From: Rusavskia elegans | Taxonomy: Eukaryota; Ascomycota; Lecanoromycetes; Teloschistales; Teloschistaceae | Direction of reading: 5' to 3' | Length of the DNA stretch: 64,000 nucleotides | Assembly (NCBI GenBank): GCA_011316305.1 | Contig: SAUG01000091.1 | Location: forward strand, 62,001 to 126,000 | Part shown: positions 1 through 9,479 of the stretch, piece by piece | How the letters are laid out: every line of letters starts with the position of its first letter | Position numbering within the stretch: the stretch's first letter is position 1 | Program-made: the position numbers and the translations under genes | Notes under the pieces: model-generated | Told to the model about the DNA's origin: nothing | Databases searched by the model: none | The model's input: only the letters and a program-made list of their open reading frames with translations

Positions 1-408
1 AGGCAACGCCATCAGCGATGCTGACAAGAAGGAGAGACTAATAAGAGCCGCCTTCGGCCACGGATAGATTAGGGCAGTCGTTGATAGGTAGGAAGATATG
101 CGTTGTCTTGGCGAAGTTGGGGAAGGTATCGCGAAGGGTTAAAGGGTCGGGGGTAAAGGACATGCTAGGGCGAAGGAGGACGATTTTGCTGAAGTGGTAA
201 TGGGCGAGGTAGTCACGTTCGAGGTACCTAAGTAGAGAGTAAGCCCAGTCGCATGGCTTTGAAGAATATGGAAAAATGTGTACTCTTCCCAAAATGCAAT
301 GACCTGCCGCATGAACGTCAGCTCCGTTGAGGTTGGATTATGGCTGTATTCATACATTGTCCGTCAACCAATCATCCTTCAGGCTGGTAACATCCTCCTT
401 GGTCACTG
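1..408 (-). pseudogene. NEDD8-specific protease (Ulp1/SENP8-Nep2 family), RIP-damaged, runs off left edge
   Basis: Family members remove NEDD8 from cullins with a His-Asp-Cys papain-like site. Reading the minus strand, three exon pieces can be joined: about 408-356 (ends DDWLTDN), 303-284 (VIAFWEE) and 227-1. They are separated by GT-AG introns 355-304 and 283-228 with matching phases. The joined text (WLTDN, AFWEEYLERDYL, VLLRPSM, TPDPLTLRD, KTTHIFLPINDC, AEGGS) is characteristic of Nep2/SENP8. In the family AEGGS is followed by HWSLLLVS, where His is catalytic. Here the codons at 43-38 read TAT TAG, giving Tyr then stop, and SLLLVSIADGVA continues in frame afterwards. CAT to TAT and TGG to TAG are both C-to-T changes at CpA (one on each strand), as RIP makes. 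The first exon(s) above 408 are unclear. A DEPYLS-like stretch near 525-545 could belong to it, but the frame does not join cleanly. Confidence 0.8.
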
Positions 409-1350
409 CTGTAGCTCAGTATGATTCGAGTGACAAGGAACCTGCGCGGTAAGGCATACGAACAACGGACATCGAAATCTTGAACCGGTCAGCTTACGAA
501 GAGGATTTCGATGGAATTCTTGTACATGCAGCTCAGATATGGTTCATCTGGGTGCAGCTGCCGCTCGTGTTAGCTCAGGCTGTCCTGGTATGTACAGCTC
601 CTGGGCCGGGAAAGGCATGGTATAGGTGTATTGGAAGATGTTCGAACCCTCTTTAGATGTCTGGCGATTGCCCACCGCATAGTTAGATTTAGCTCAGGTT
701 GAGAGCCTGGTATGAGGTGAACAGTCGTTGAAAGTCAGCAGCCGATGGGGAGCGAGTTGTACGACGGCTGAATGTTGGATTCGAGCTCAGCCAGAGGTTC
801 GAGGCGGTGACTGTACGGGTGTAAAAGTGACGAGCGATCAGGGTTTCGAGGCCGCCGTCAGCAGTGCCGGGTCAGCCTGATATTTTGGAGAACCGCTTGT
901 AATTATTTGAGGATGGAGGAAGTGCGAGAGGAGTCGTGCATGGAATCGTCGGGTGAACTTCGGAGCCCAGAGGCTGGCTCTTTACCTATTTGGGTATTCT
1001 GGGGAGGCGGGGGATGAGGGGAAGCTGGTACGTTCTTCATCACTTTTTCCCCCTATCTTGGTGCACGGAATCCATTCCCCACAATCCTGTTGACCTAAGA
1101 GTAGGTATGTGAGGTATCGTCGGGTGCAGTTCGCAATCCAAAAACTGTGTCTTTACCCATTCGGGTGTTTTTGAAGGCCTGGTGAGGGGAAGCTGGTAGG
1201 TTCTTCATCACTGTTTTCCCTTTTTTTGGTGTACTGTTGTACAGTACAGTTATCGCCCACAACAAGGCTAGATAGGCACCAGATTCTTGAAACAATCATT
1301 TTTGCAGTGAAGACTTCTTTCTGAGTCGACCTCTGACACATAAAAGAACA
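409..1350. other. Intergenic, no gene seen
   Basis: The stretch between the protease relic and the phosphatase has normal base composition. No coding frame with recognisable content was found. A motif close to tagctcag occurs several times (near 411, 531, 572, 690 and 785) in loosely similar surroundings. The lower part holds the degenerate duplication listed next. The 5' exon(s) of the left-edge protease could lie in 409-600. Confidence 0.6.
942..1236. repeat. Degenerate tandem duplication, two units about 168-170 bp apart
   Basis: Unit 1 (about 942-1066) and unit 2 (about 1112-1236) share the blocks atcgtcgggtg, ctttaccyatt, ygggtrtt, gaggggaagctggta and gttcttcatcact in the same order and nearly the same spacing. 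The units differ by scattered substitutions and small indels, so the duplication is old. It lies just upstream of the phosphatase start at 1351, within its likely promoter. Confidence 0.7.
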
Positions 1351-2444
1351 ATGACGACAGAAGAAATTCCCAATCTTCGTTCCCTCTGCTCCCGTTCCGT
1401 CACCGACCCTATTCCACCTTCGCAAGTGGCAACCTACCTGAACAAGGACCCCTTCATCTCCATCCCAGGCGGTATAAACATCCGTTCCCTAACCTCCCCC
1501 ACCCTGCCCTCGGGCCGGATCTTCCGCTCCGGGACCCTCGCCCAAATCCCAGCACCAATGCTCCCCCAATTGTTGGCCACCTACAACATTCGCACAATCT
1601 ATGATTTACGCAGGGCCGACGAGCGGAAAACGGCGCCAAGCCCCATCATCGATGGCGTGGAAACGGTTTGGATCCCTAGCACGATTGACGGAACGATATA
1701 CTGGCCGGACCAAAACGGGGTGCGTCGGAAGAAGGAAACCCCAACCGCAGTACCCACGGCGGCATTCGCAGACGGTGATGGTATCAACGCATGGACATCA
1801 ATGTACCGAAACATTCTGGACACGCATGGACATATTTTCAAAGCCATCTTGGAGAAAATACGTGATGGGGGAGAAGGAGCGGTAATGTTTCATTGCACTG
1901 GTTCGTGCTTCACTAAATTTATTCCCACTAATGCTTCTTGTTGTTCCCACAAATGTTTCTTGTCTTTTTCCTGTTCGCACACGCGTCGCAATACCTATAT
2001 ATGATGGAGCTCTCATTCCATGTGGGAGTGATGACCTGACCCTCTCATCTAGCTGGGAGAGATCGCACCGGCGTCCTTGCAGCACTATTGCTCGCCCTCT
2101 GCCACACGCCCCGCGCAGTCATCGCGCAAGAGTACATGCTAACGCGTATCGGCATCGAGCCGTTCCGCGACTATCTATTCCAACACTTCTTTGGGATGTC
2201 TGTTCAAAATGCAGCAGGACTAGGTACGGAGGAAGCAATGGCCAAACCAGGGGTATTGGAGATGTGTGAGACGCGCGAGGCAAGCATATTGGGCTTCCTG
2301 GATTGGATGGATGAGAAATGGGGCGATGCAGGTGACCATGGTGATGCTTGTCCCGGGGTGCATGGGTGGTTTGTCAAGGAATTGGGGTTTGAGGAGTCGG
2401 ATCGGGAGATGATTGAGGCTCGACTGGGGGTAAGAAGAGTATGA
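1351..2444 (+). CDS. Protein tyrosine phosphatase (Tyr_phosphatase_3-like, DSP fold), 313 aa
   Basis: Two exons, 1351-1900 and 2053-2444, joined in phase across a 152-bp intron. The donor is GTTCGT (weak) and the acceptor is preceded by CTGAC. The join rebuilds the signature HCTAGRDRTG, a CX5R phosphatase P-loop: His 181, Cys 182 as nucleophile and Arg 188 binding phosphate. Upstream, GGINIRSL, RIFRSGTL and IRTIYDLRRADE match the N-terminal half of fungal/bacterial Tyr_phosphatase_3 proteins, which dephosphorylate phosphotyrosine or phosphoinositides in the cytosol. The C-terminal part (QEYMLTRIGIEPFR) fits the helical end of that family. The start ATG follows an A-rich context (agaacaATG) and no better one lies upstream. 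The natural substrate cannot be told from sequence. Confidence 0.88.
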
Positions 2445-2899
2445 AAATCACTCTTCAGTGTCAGTCCAGAGTGGCCGCTGGCCATTAATGCAAGTGATAT
2501 TGTATCAGTCCACAGAATCGATATAAGAAATCTCAGAAGTAATTTCAGGGGTTGATGATATTGAAGTGGGATATATTGAAGTGGGATATATATATTGACC
2601 GTTCCTTGCAACTTACGCCCTTCTTTCATGTTGGGCGGCCGTAGAATGTTCGATCGCCAAGGAAAGCGCTTGAGACTCAAGGCTTAGAGGATCTTGAGCG
2701 CGTCGGCTACCTAGGTACCCACCTTGCTTACTTCGTTCGGTGTGACACTAAGTTTCACGTGGTGGGATATGCACTTTCAGAAACATTGCCCATCAAACAA
2801 CAATACTCAGACGCACGAAGCGTAGTAAGAAGAACTTCGTTATCACGTCATCTGTAGATTTGGTTGCAAGGCTTGCACAGCATGTTTCGAAATCAGAGA
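2445..2899. other. Convergent intergenic spacer
   Basis: The spacer lies between the 3' ends of the phosphatase (plus) and the ankyrin gene (minus). No gene is seen. A 15-bp unit close to attgaagtgggatat is repeated twice in tandem near 2561-2592. Confidence 0.6.
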
Positions 2900-5576
2900 C
2901 TAAGAGAGTCTCGCAGGACAAGACTCCGCTGACCCGCCAATATCCCCAGCTCCCAGGTCCAGCAGATTCGAATCCTCCACAGCATCTTCATATTCACCAG
3001 TTTCATCCGAGTCATCGCTTTCCGGGTATCTATAACCTTTACCAGACTCCCGAGCGTCAGCCGCAACCTTTTCAGACTCATACATGGTAGTTAGAGCGGA
3101 AGGTCGCAAGGGTAGACCATTTTCCAACGAGCTCTCTCTACTCCTTGGTCTTTCAGGATTCACGTCGAGAACGTCTAGGAGATTATCAAAAGCCTTTATC
3201 AGATCGTCCGTCACATCAACCCGTTCTGCTAATCGTTTCGCGAAGTCTCTCAGACTGAAGTTCGCGTCGTATTTCAGCTTAAGGTGGTCCGTCTCTGCGA
3301 GCAATCCAAGTGTCTCGACATCGGCGTATAATGCTGCGATCTCGAGTAAATTAGGGCCTTTGAGACGCGGACATGTGCTGAACTCTTCCCAATGCTCCAA
3401 AAGAAGTTTAAGGCTTCCATGGCTGTTGTACATGATCGCCGTTGTCAGAGGAGTTTGCTGGTTGATGTTGGCAGCATTGATCTCGGCGTTGTAGTCCAGC
3501 AGTAAGATGACGAACCTAATATTGTCGGTTCGAGAAGCATGAATGAGGGCGGTGTTACCATCGATCCCTGTGTTGTCAACCTGAGCGCCGTAGGTCAACA
3601 GATATTTGAGAAGGGCGGGATCTTTGGTGTTGCGAGCGGCACAGTTCAGTGGACTGCCAAGTTTGATACCAGGCGGGAGACTTGGCTCTGCCATGGCACC
3701 TGCCTCGAGCAGAAGCTTCACACATAACGTATGACCCCGATCAGCAGCATACGAGACAGGTGGGGCAAGGTACATGTCCATAACGTTAGGATCGGCATTG
3801 TGATTCAGGAGGACTTGAACGGCTTTGTGATCCCCTCGTGCAGCCGCCCACAGCAAAGGGGTACGACCCATGGCGTCGATCACATCGAGAGATTCGGGGT
3901 CTTCAGCGATTGCCTCTTCCAGGGAAGACAGCAGAAGCCCGACAACAATCTTGTGCACCTTGCTAAAATCTTGTTCCTCGATCCAGTCGCTGGTTGATGT
4001 AAGACACTGGATATCTTCTTCGGCCTCCTGATTAAGCCCGCCTTGGAGAAAGTTGTCAAAAGCTTTGTGACGAGTACTATTGTCAGTCTTTGCGACCGGC
4101 CTGCGTAATGGTTGGCCATGTGCTCAGATCGAATAGCATGCGGGGACAGACTTGTAATCTGCATCGGAACCCGCCAGGGTCAAGAATCTGGCAGCTTTGT
4201 ACTGCTTTGAGTATAGGGCCCACTAGAAAAGGTTAGCCTAGGGCAGAATTTGAGCTTCCGGGACGTTGCTGTGACTTACGCGAGATAGGGTGTAACCGCG
4301 AGTACTGCTCACGTCCCAGGGAGATGCTAGGCCACGTCTGAATAAGTCTTTCAATCCCTCGATATTTCCATGCATCGCGTAGTGGACACACTGGGCTGAA
4401 TCGGGGACCCTTCGAAGCGACCTCAAGCTAAATTGCGGTCCCATGCTAGCGTGGTAGCTCACCTGCAGTTGTAGAATCTGAGACCAGAAGACGCCAAGGG
4501 GGAACCAGTATTCCATCGACATCCGTGGCGCTTGAGAGCTCTTACACGCGTTGTAGTCGCACTTGGTGCTCAGGATCGGAATTCCCGCTGTTCCGACGAA
4601 AAGGTGTCCTAGTACGCGATTGATGAACGCTGGCGCAGGTGCTTTGGACTGGGTATGGCAGGAGCAAATGCAAGTCGTGGTGCAAACGGAGGCATACTGA
4701 CGTACGTTGATCGCGACGCCTCCGGGTTTGGGGGTAGTGTGCTTGCGGCGCTGGGGTGACTTGGAGTTTTGAGGCCGCACTAGTCGACGTGGTGGAGGGC
4801 GACGGATAAGGGGGTCTAATCTGGCATTCTGGTCGGTCAAGAGAGCGGTGGTAGTGGACTCTATCTGGGCGGTATGCTTCTGAAGCACATCGTCCATTCT
4901 GTTCTCGACCATCTCCGTAGTAAAGGCAGGGAGGAGTGAAAGATGAGAGAGGAGATCGCCTCGTAGTTGATCTTGGCCGGCAGTGACCGAGTTTGCTAAG
5001 GATGATGTGATGGTAGTCAAGTCTTGGAGGTCGACACGTATGTCCATTGTGTCGCATCTGCCATTCAATAATGTGCGGGGTCAGCTGCCAGATGTAAACT
5101 AGCGGCTCAGGTCACAAGGAAAGGAGTCCGCCTTACGAATTTGCTGCCTGGAGTACGACGCTGAGGGTGCTTTTAATTGAGGCCACTTCCTTCTGCACTT
5201 GCTCAATCTGGGGATGTTTCTGCTTCCAAGCGCGAGCTCTCAAGAAACCCATCCTGTTGCCCTCTTTCCTACACGCGGCAGTGAGGCCGGTGATGATGAT
5301 TTGCAACGTCGTCAGGTTGATTTGCGCCTTTTCGAGGAGGTCCGAGACATCGCTGTCAGCAGCTTCAAATACCGTTTCTTGAAGACGTTGGCGACGCTCC
5401 GCGAACTCTCGGACCTGGAAGACAACGAGCCCAATATCGTTGATTTCGTTCTTCACCGCGCACAATCTTTGGGGTAGCTCTTCGATGAGTGCACGCAAGT
5501 CAGCGATTGCCTGGCCAGTTTGCCAGACTAGGGTGCCGATTGCGACACAGCTTCCAATGACTGACAGTGGGTCCAT
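2900..5576 (-). CDS. Fungal ankyrin-repeat protein with coiled-coil N-terminus, 829 aa
   Basis: Four exons on the minus strand: 5576-5137, 5057-4280, 4222-4152 and 4100-2900, with introns of 79, 57 and 51 bp. Phases agree at every junction and the total is 830 codons. Exon 1 starts MDPLSVIGSCVAIGTL and continues as a helical, coiled-coil-like segment. This N-terminus is common on fungal ankyrin and NLR-like proteins. Exon 2 carries a Cys/His cluster (TTTCICSCHTQ) and the block SAQCVHYAMHGNIEGL with the first ankyrin-like helices. Exon 4 holds about five ankyrin repeats (GRTPLLWAAARGDHKAV, DGNTALIHASRTDN and similar), then an acidic tail rich in Ser, Asp and Glu. Ankyrin repeats bind other proteins; no catalytic domain is visible and no specific role can be assigned. 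It might be a simplified relative of fungal STAND proteins lacking the NTPase. Confidence 0.85.
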
Positions 5577-6764
5577 TGGACTCGCTCGTGGTTGGTGTAT
5601 TTGGGGAAGCGTGTTGACCTTTATGCCTTTCGCTTGCGAGATCCAGATTCCATGAAGGGTGACGAGCAGCTAACAAGGTAGCAAGGCGGAGGCAACCTTT
5701 CTGACTGGAGAAGCGGAGAGCGGAGAATATCAGGAGGCCAATAACTAAATAATCAGGTGCCCATCGAATAAAGTACAAAGCATACAGTGCAAGTGCACTG
5801 TATGCTTTATGAAGCGTGAGCAGGGGTACTCAGGATGACACAGGAAAAGGGGCTGGCCACACCAGCCCTTTATGTTTTCGGGCCAGCTTCGTATCTCAGT
5901 CTGTAGCCATCCGAGCAATCCCAGACAGAGGGCTGCCAATAGCCTTGGACAGGCTATCTTTTGGGGTAGTACAGTTCAGCCTGCCAACCCGTCTTACTCT
6001 CGTTCTAAGCGCCTTGTAGCCTCACGGACTTGGGTATTGACATGCATTCAGTCCAAGAGTACTTCACTACATACTGTCAGAGGAAGCTCTCGGGAGTCCA
6101 ATTGAGAATACCCTGCCCTGAGGTTCTTTGGGTTGACAAGCTGTAAAAGATACGGATACTCTAGACACACTTGCAATTCCGGAAGAAGGGAGCGCAGCGT
6201 ATGTCCGGTGCAGCAACTCAGACGAAAGCACATACGGATGCAAGCAGATGTGGGTGTGTTGTAAGACACAATGATTAGCTAGCTCGGGGAAAAGCCGCCA
6301 ATCTCCATCCGTTGTTTCTTGATTGGGCTTGCAGCTGCGTGATGCTGTTGCGGTACTGCGAACCGAACCGATTGGTTTAGACGAATTCAGATATAGCATT
6401 GATAGAGCTTGCTTTGTTTTACAAACTATCAATGAGTGAGCGCTGAGGAATTTAATAATGCCAATGAACATTGCGGCGGCGCCTGGGGTGTTGTAGGTGC
6501 CTGTACAACTCGTTTCGGAGATCGTTGATGGTGGCAACAATTAAGCGAGCGCAACAATGCGGGAACCACCGGGAAAGCTATATTAGCCTAGTAAGGGCTC
6601 ACCACCCAATCAGATGTACCTTCCCCACTTCTGCTCTACCGCCCACCACTGACTATTAAGTCTATTATAAGGTACATTCGCATGCCCACTTTTTTATCGC
6701 CATCCACCTCATCGCCTTCTATCTACCTTATCGGCATCGTTGAAAGTTTTATCGCAATGGCAAC
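5577..6764. other. Intergenic with normal composition, no gene recognised
   Basis: The region contains the shared promoter side of the ankyrin gene, a perfect hairpin at 5777-5808, and otherwise nothing recognisable. The longest open frames on either strand lack domain signatures and coding character. Composition falls sharply to AT-rich near 6765. Confidence 0.6.
5777..5808. repeat. Perfect 15-bp inverted repeat with 2-nt loop
   Basis: Left arm 5777-5791 (aaagcatacagtgca), loop ag, right arm 5794-5808 is the exact reverse complement. It lies 200 bp upstream of the ankyrin gene start. It could form a hairpin in RNA or a cruciform in DNA, or be a trace of a foldback element. It has no U-tract typical of a terminator. 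Confidence 0.9.
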
Positions 6765-8700
6765 GAGTTGGAAACTTTATTTCAAATTTTCTATAAAAGA
6801 TATTCCGAAAAATTATTAATACTATATCGCCGGCGTATTTTGAAAAATCTAGCTATTATAAAAAGTTCGTTACCGCGGATAGAATCTACGATCGTTTTAA
6901 AAAACTTCGAATAAAATAAGAGATTTCGGATATATATAAAATTTCTAAATATTTATTTTAAATTTTATTTTAAAATCGATATTTCGTAATATTAGATTAG
7001 CTACTTCGAGTCGGATTTCCGTCGATATTTTAAAAATTCGATTTAAATTTTAACGAGTCGATTCGATTCGACCCGTTAAACGATAGACTGGCCGATTCGG
7101 ATCGAATTTCCGTCGAATCGTCGGATATTCGATTCGATTTTAACAATCCGATCCGGATTCGATTCGATAATATTAAATATTTAATATATTATTATTTAAA
7201 TATTTTAGTAAATATAATATATTCAAATAATATATTTAGTTTTACTACGGACTTTTTAGTTGATATAATTAATTAATTGGAATTTTTTTTAGTAAATTCG
7301 TATAAAAGTTATACTAGCTTTATATTTTTATACTAATATTTGGTTTTTTTTCGGATCGGATCGGATTAACTAATTCGGATTTAAAATTCGGTCGGATCGA
7401 ATCGGATTGACTAATCCGAATTCGAAATCCGATTCGACGATCAATTTAATTAAACGGTTCGGATCGATTTCTAATATTAGAACCGAAAATCGGATTAGAT
7501 AATAAAATAAAAACTAATAGAAATTCGATTCGATTTACTAAACTTTCTATATATAGTATAATATTATAATTAATTTATTAATTTAAAAATAAATTTATTT
7601 TATATAAAAATAATATATTTAAATAATATATTTAATCTAACTAGAAATTTTTCAACAAACGTAATTAATTAATATAAAACTTTTTAAATAGATAGATATA
7701 ACTTTTATATTAGAATTATATTTTTATTCTAAAATTTAACGGATTTAGCGATTTTAGCGGGTCGAATTCGAATTTTCGGATTCGATTCGAAATCGAATTA
7801 AATCGAGTCGGACTATTTTTTAATCCGATTCGATAATCAATCTACGTTATATAGATATTAAATTCGATCGTTAATAGAAATTATCGATTGTTTTTAATCG
7901 TATATTTTCGAAATAGACGTTTTAATAAAACGCGACGTCGTTATATTAATAAATTTTCAATTTTTATTTTAAATAAAATTATTAATATTTTGTAATATTA
8001 AATAGAAATCGAAAAATCGTTCCGCGTAGAATTTTGAATACGATTCCATTATTACTATTATTTCAATTTTACGCAATTTATTATTTATATTTTATTACCA
8101 AAAATTTTATATATTTTTTATTATTAGAAAATTTTCAATTGAATTTTTAATTCGATTTATTTATTTATAATAACGTTTAATACGAAGTATATATTTATAA
8201 TATAATATTATAGAACTTGAATATTAGTTAATAATAGAATTCAACGACGATTGAATAAAACTTTTAATAAATACTACTATTTAATTTTTTTTATATTTAT
8301 AATTTATTTTCGTTTAATTATTAAAATTTTATTATTTTTAAATCAATAGATAGTATTTATTAAAATCATAAAATTATATATTTTATAGTTTTATATATTT
8401 ATTTATAAAAAAATATATTATATTAGAAAATAATAAATATTATATATAATATAATTTAACGGCGCGGAAAATCTTCGAACGATTATAATTAAAATAAAAT
8501 ATTAAATATAAAGGAAATTTTTTTTAAATATTAAAAAAATTCTTTAAATAAAAATTACAAATAGCTAATTATAATTAAATAATTTTAAAAATTTACGATA
8601 TAAAAAATCAAAGTATAAAAATCGAGATATCGAATATAAACGACGATACTTTTTAGCTAATAGATAAACGGATATATATCTTCGCGTATAATAATAGAAG
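6765..8700. repeat. RIP-mutated AT-rich block (small)
   Basis: Very AT-rich with hardly any CA or TG dinucleotides but plenty of CG (clusters such as tcggatcgga). That is the footprint of repeat-induced point mutation acting on CpA. There is no intact reading frame. It contains the CGGATCGG-rich repeats listed separately. The rest is too decayed to classify. Confidence 0.85.
6990..7860. repeat. CGGATCGG-rich dispersed repeat, copies in tandem
   Basis: Segments near 7000-7160, 7345-7500 and 7735-7860 are rich in degenerate tcggatcggattcgg text. Between them lie similar AT-rich spacers that each contain aatatattYaaataatatatt and taattaattaat elements. The same arrangement of rich block, spacer and rich block recurs at 48885-49445, and a single block recurs at 16130-16320. 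They look like copies of one element whose class is unknown. Confidence 0.6.
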
Positions 8701-8855
8701 CAAACTAAAAATAAAATGCCGCCTGTAAAAAGAGACAGCAAGCTGTCTAATCAAAAGAGGCAAAGCGTGGAACCAGGGTCGAACGCCGTTAAAAAGGCAA
8801 CATCAACGATTTCCGAAACGAATAACCGGAAGCGTCATATCTTCGGAACGTAAAA
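8701..8855 (+). other. Unmutated island with a 45-codon open frame
   Basis: Surrounded by RIP-mutated DNA, this stretch keeps normal CA and TG content. An ATG at 8716 opens a frame to TAA at 8851-8853 (begins MPPVKRDSKLSNQKRQ, basic and polar). The last 21 bp overlap the inverted repeat of the element at 8833-9310. It could be the beginning of a lost gene or a fragment of transposon coding sequence. I do not recognise it. Confidence 0.35.
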
Positions 8856-9310
8856 ATCCATCGCAAGACCTTAGCGGCCGTAAGAATCCCCTACTACCTA
8901 CTATACGGGAAACCACTAATACTACCTTTAATAAAGATTCTAGTAAATATAATCTACAGGGCCTAATAAAGGTACTCTATAGTATTAATATTTTAAAAAT
9001 ACGACCAGTTAGTCGCTGTTAAATAGTTAAAAATTCCTATTTAGAATATTTTAGCGTAGTTTAACGTTATAGAACCGTAAAAACAGCTAAGGTTTCCGAG
9101 CTCCCTTTAGTCCTAGAGCCTAATAATAAATAATATTAGAATCGGTAATTCTAAAGAGGCAGAACTATAGAGTAGACTAAATTCTATAGGATACAGTCTT
9201 TTAAATATTTTAAACCTCTAGAATTGGTGGTATTTTATCTATATAAATATAGGGGATTCTTGCGGCCGCTAAGGTCTTGCGATGGGTTCTTGCGCCCCGA
9301 AGACATGACG
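8833..9310. mobile_element. MITE-like element with ~60-bp terminal inverted repeats
   Basis: The left arm 8833-8892 and right arm 9251-9310 are inverted copies. Both contain tcgcaagaccttagcggcc and end in cgtcat at the outer edge. The ~358-bp interior is AT-rich with no transposase, so the element is non-autonomous or internally decayed. Differences between the arms are mostly C-to-T or G-to-A on the left arm (for example cgcaagaac became cgtaaaaat). The target-site duplication was not resolved. Its right end lies 170 bp before the GDE1 start codon. Confidence 0.7.
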
Positions 9311-9479
9311 GACCGGAAGGTAAGGTCAGATAAGGAAGGAACGCCGCCACCTGCTTCTGCCCGTGCTTTACCCTCGAAGATCTACGTCGCAAACTGAAAG
9401 CTCTGTTCCAACAACATTCTGAATCTTACTTGCAAACTGACAAGTGCATTCCTGCAGTTCCAAAAGCTGCGATATCACC

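Noticed and set aside
409..800. Repeated tagctcag motifs as tRNA A-boxes
   Set aside because: No box B at suitable distance and no cloverleaf; spacing is irregular.
6067..6540. 157-codon minus-strand frame
   Set aside because: No domain, irregular composition and no splice or promoter context; it lies in an intergenic region and looks like chance.
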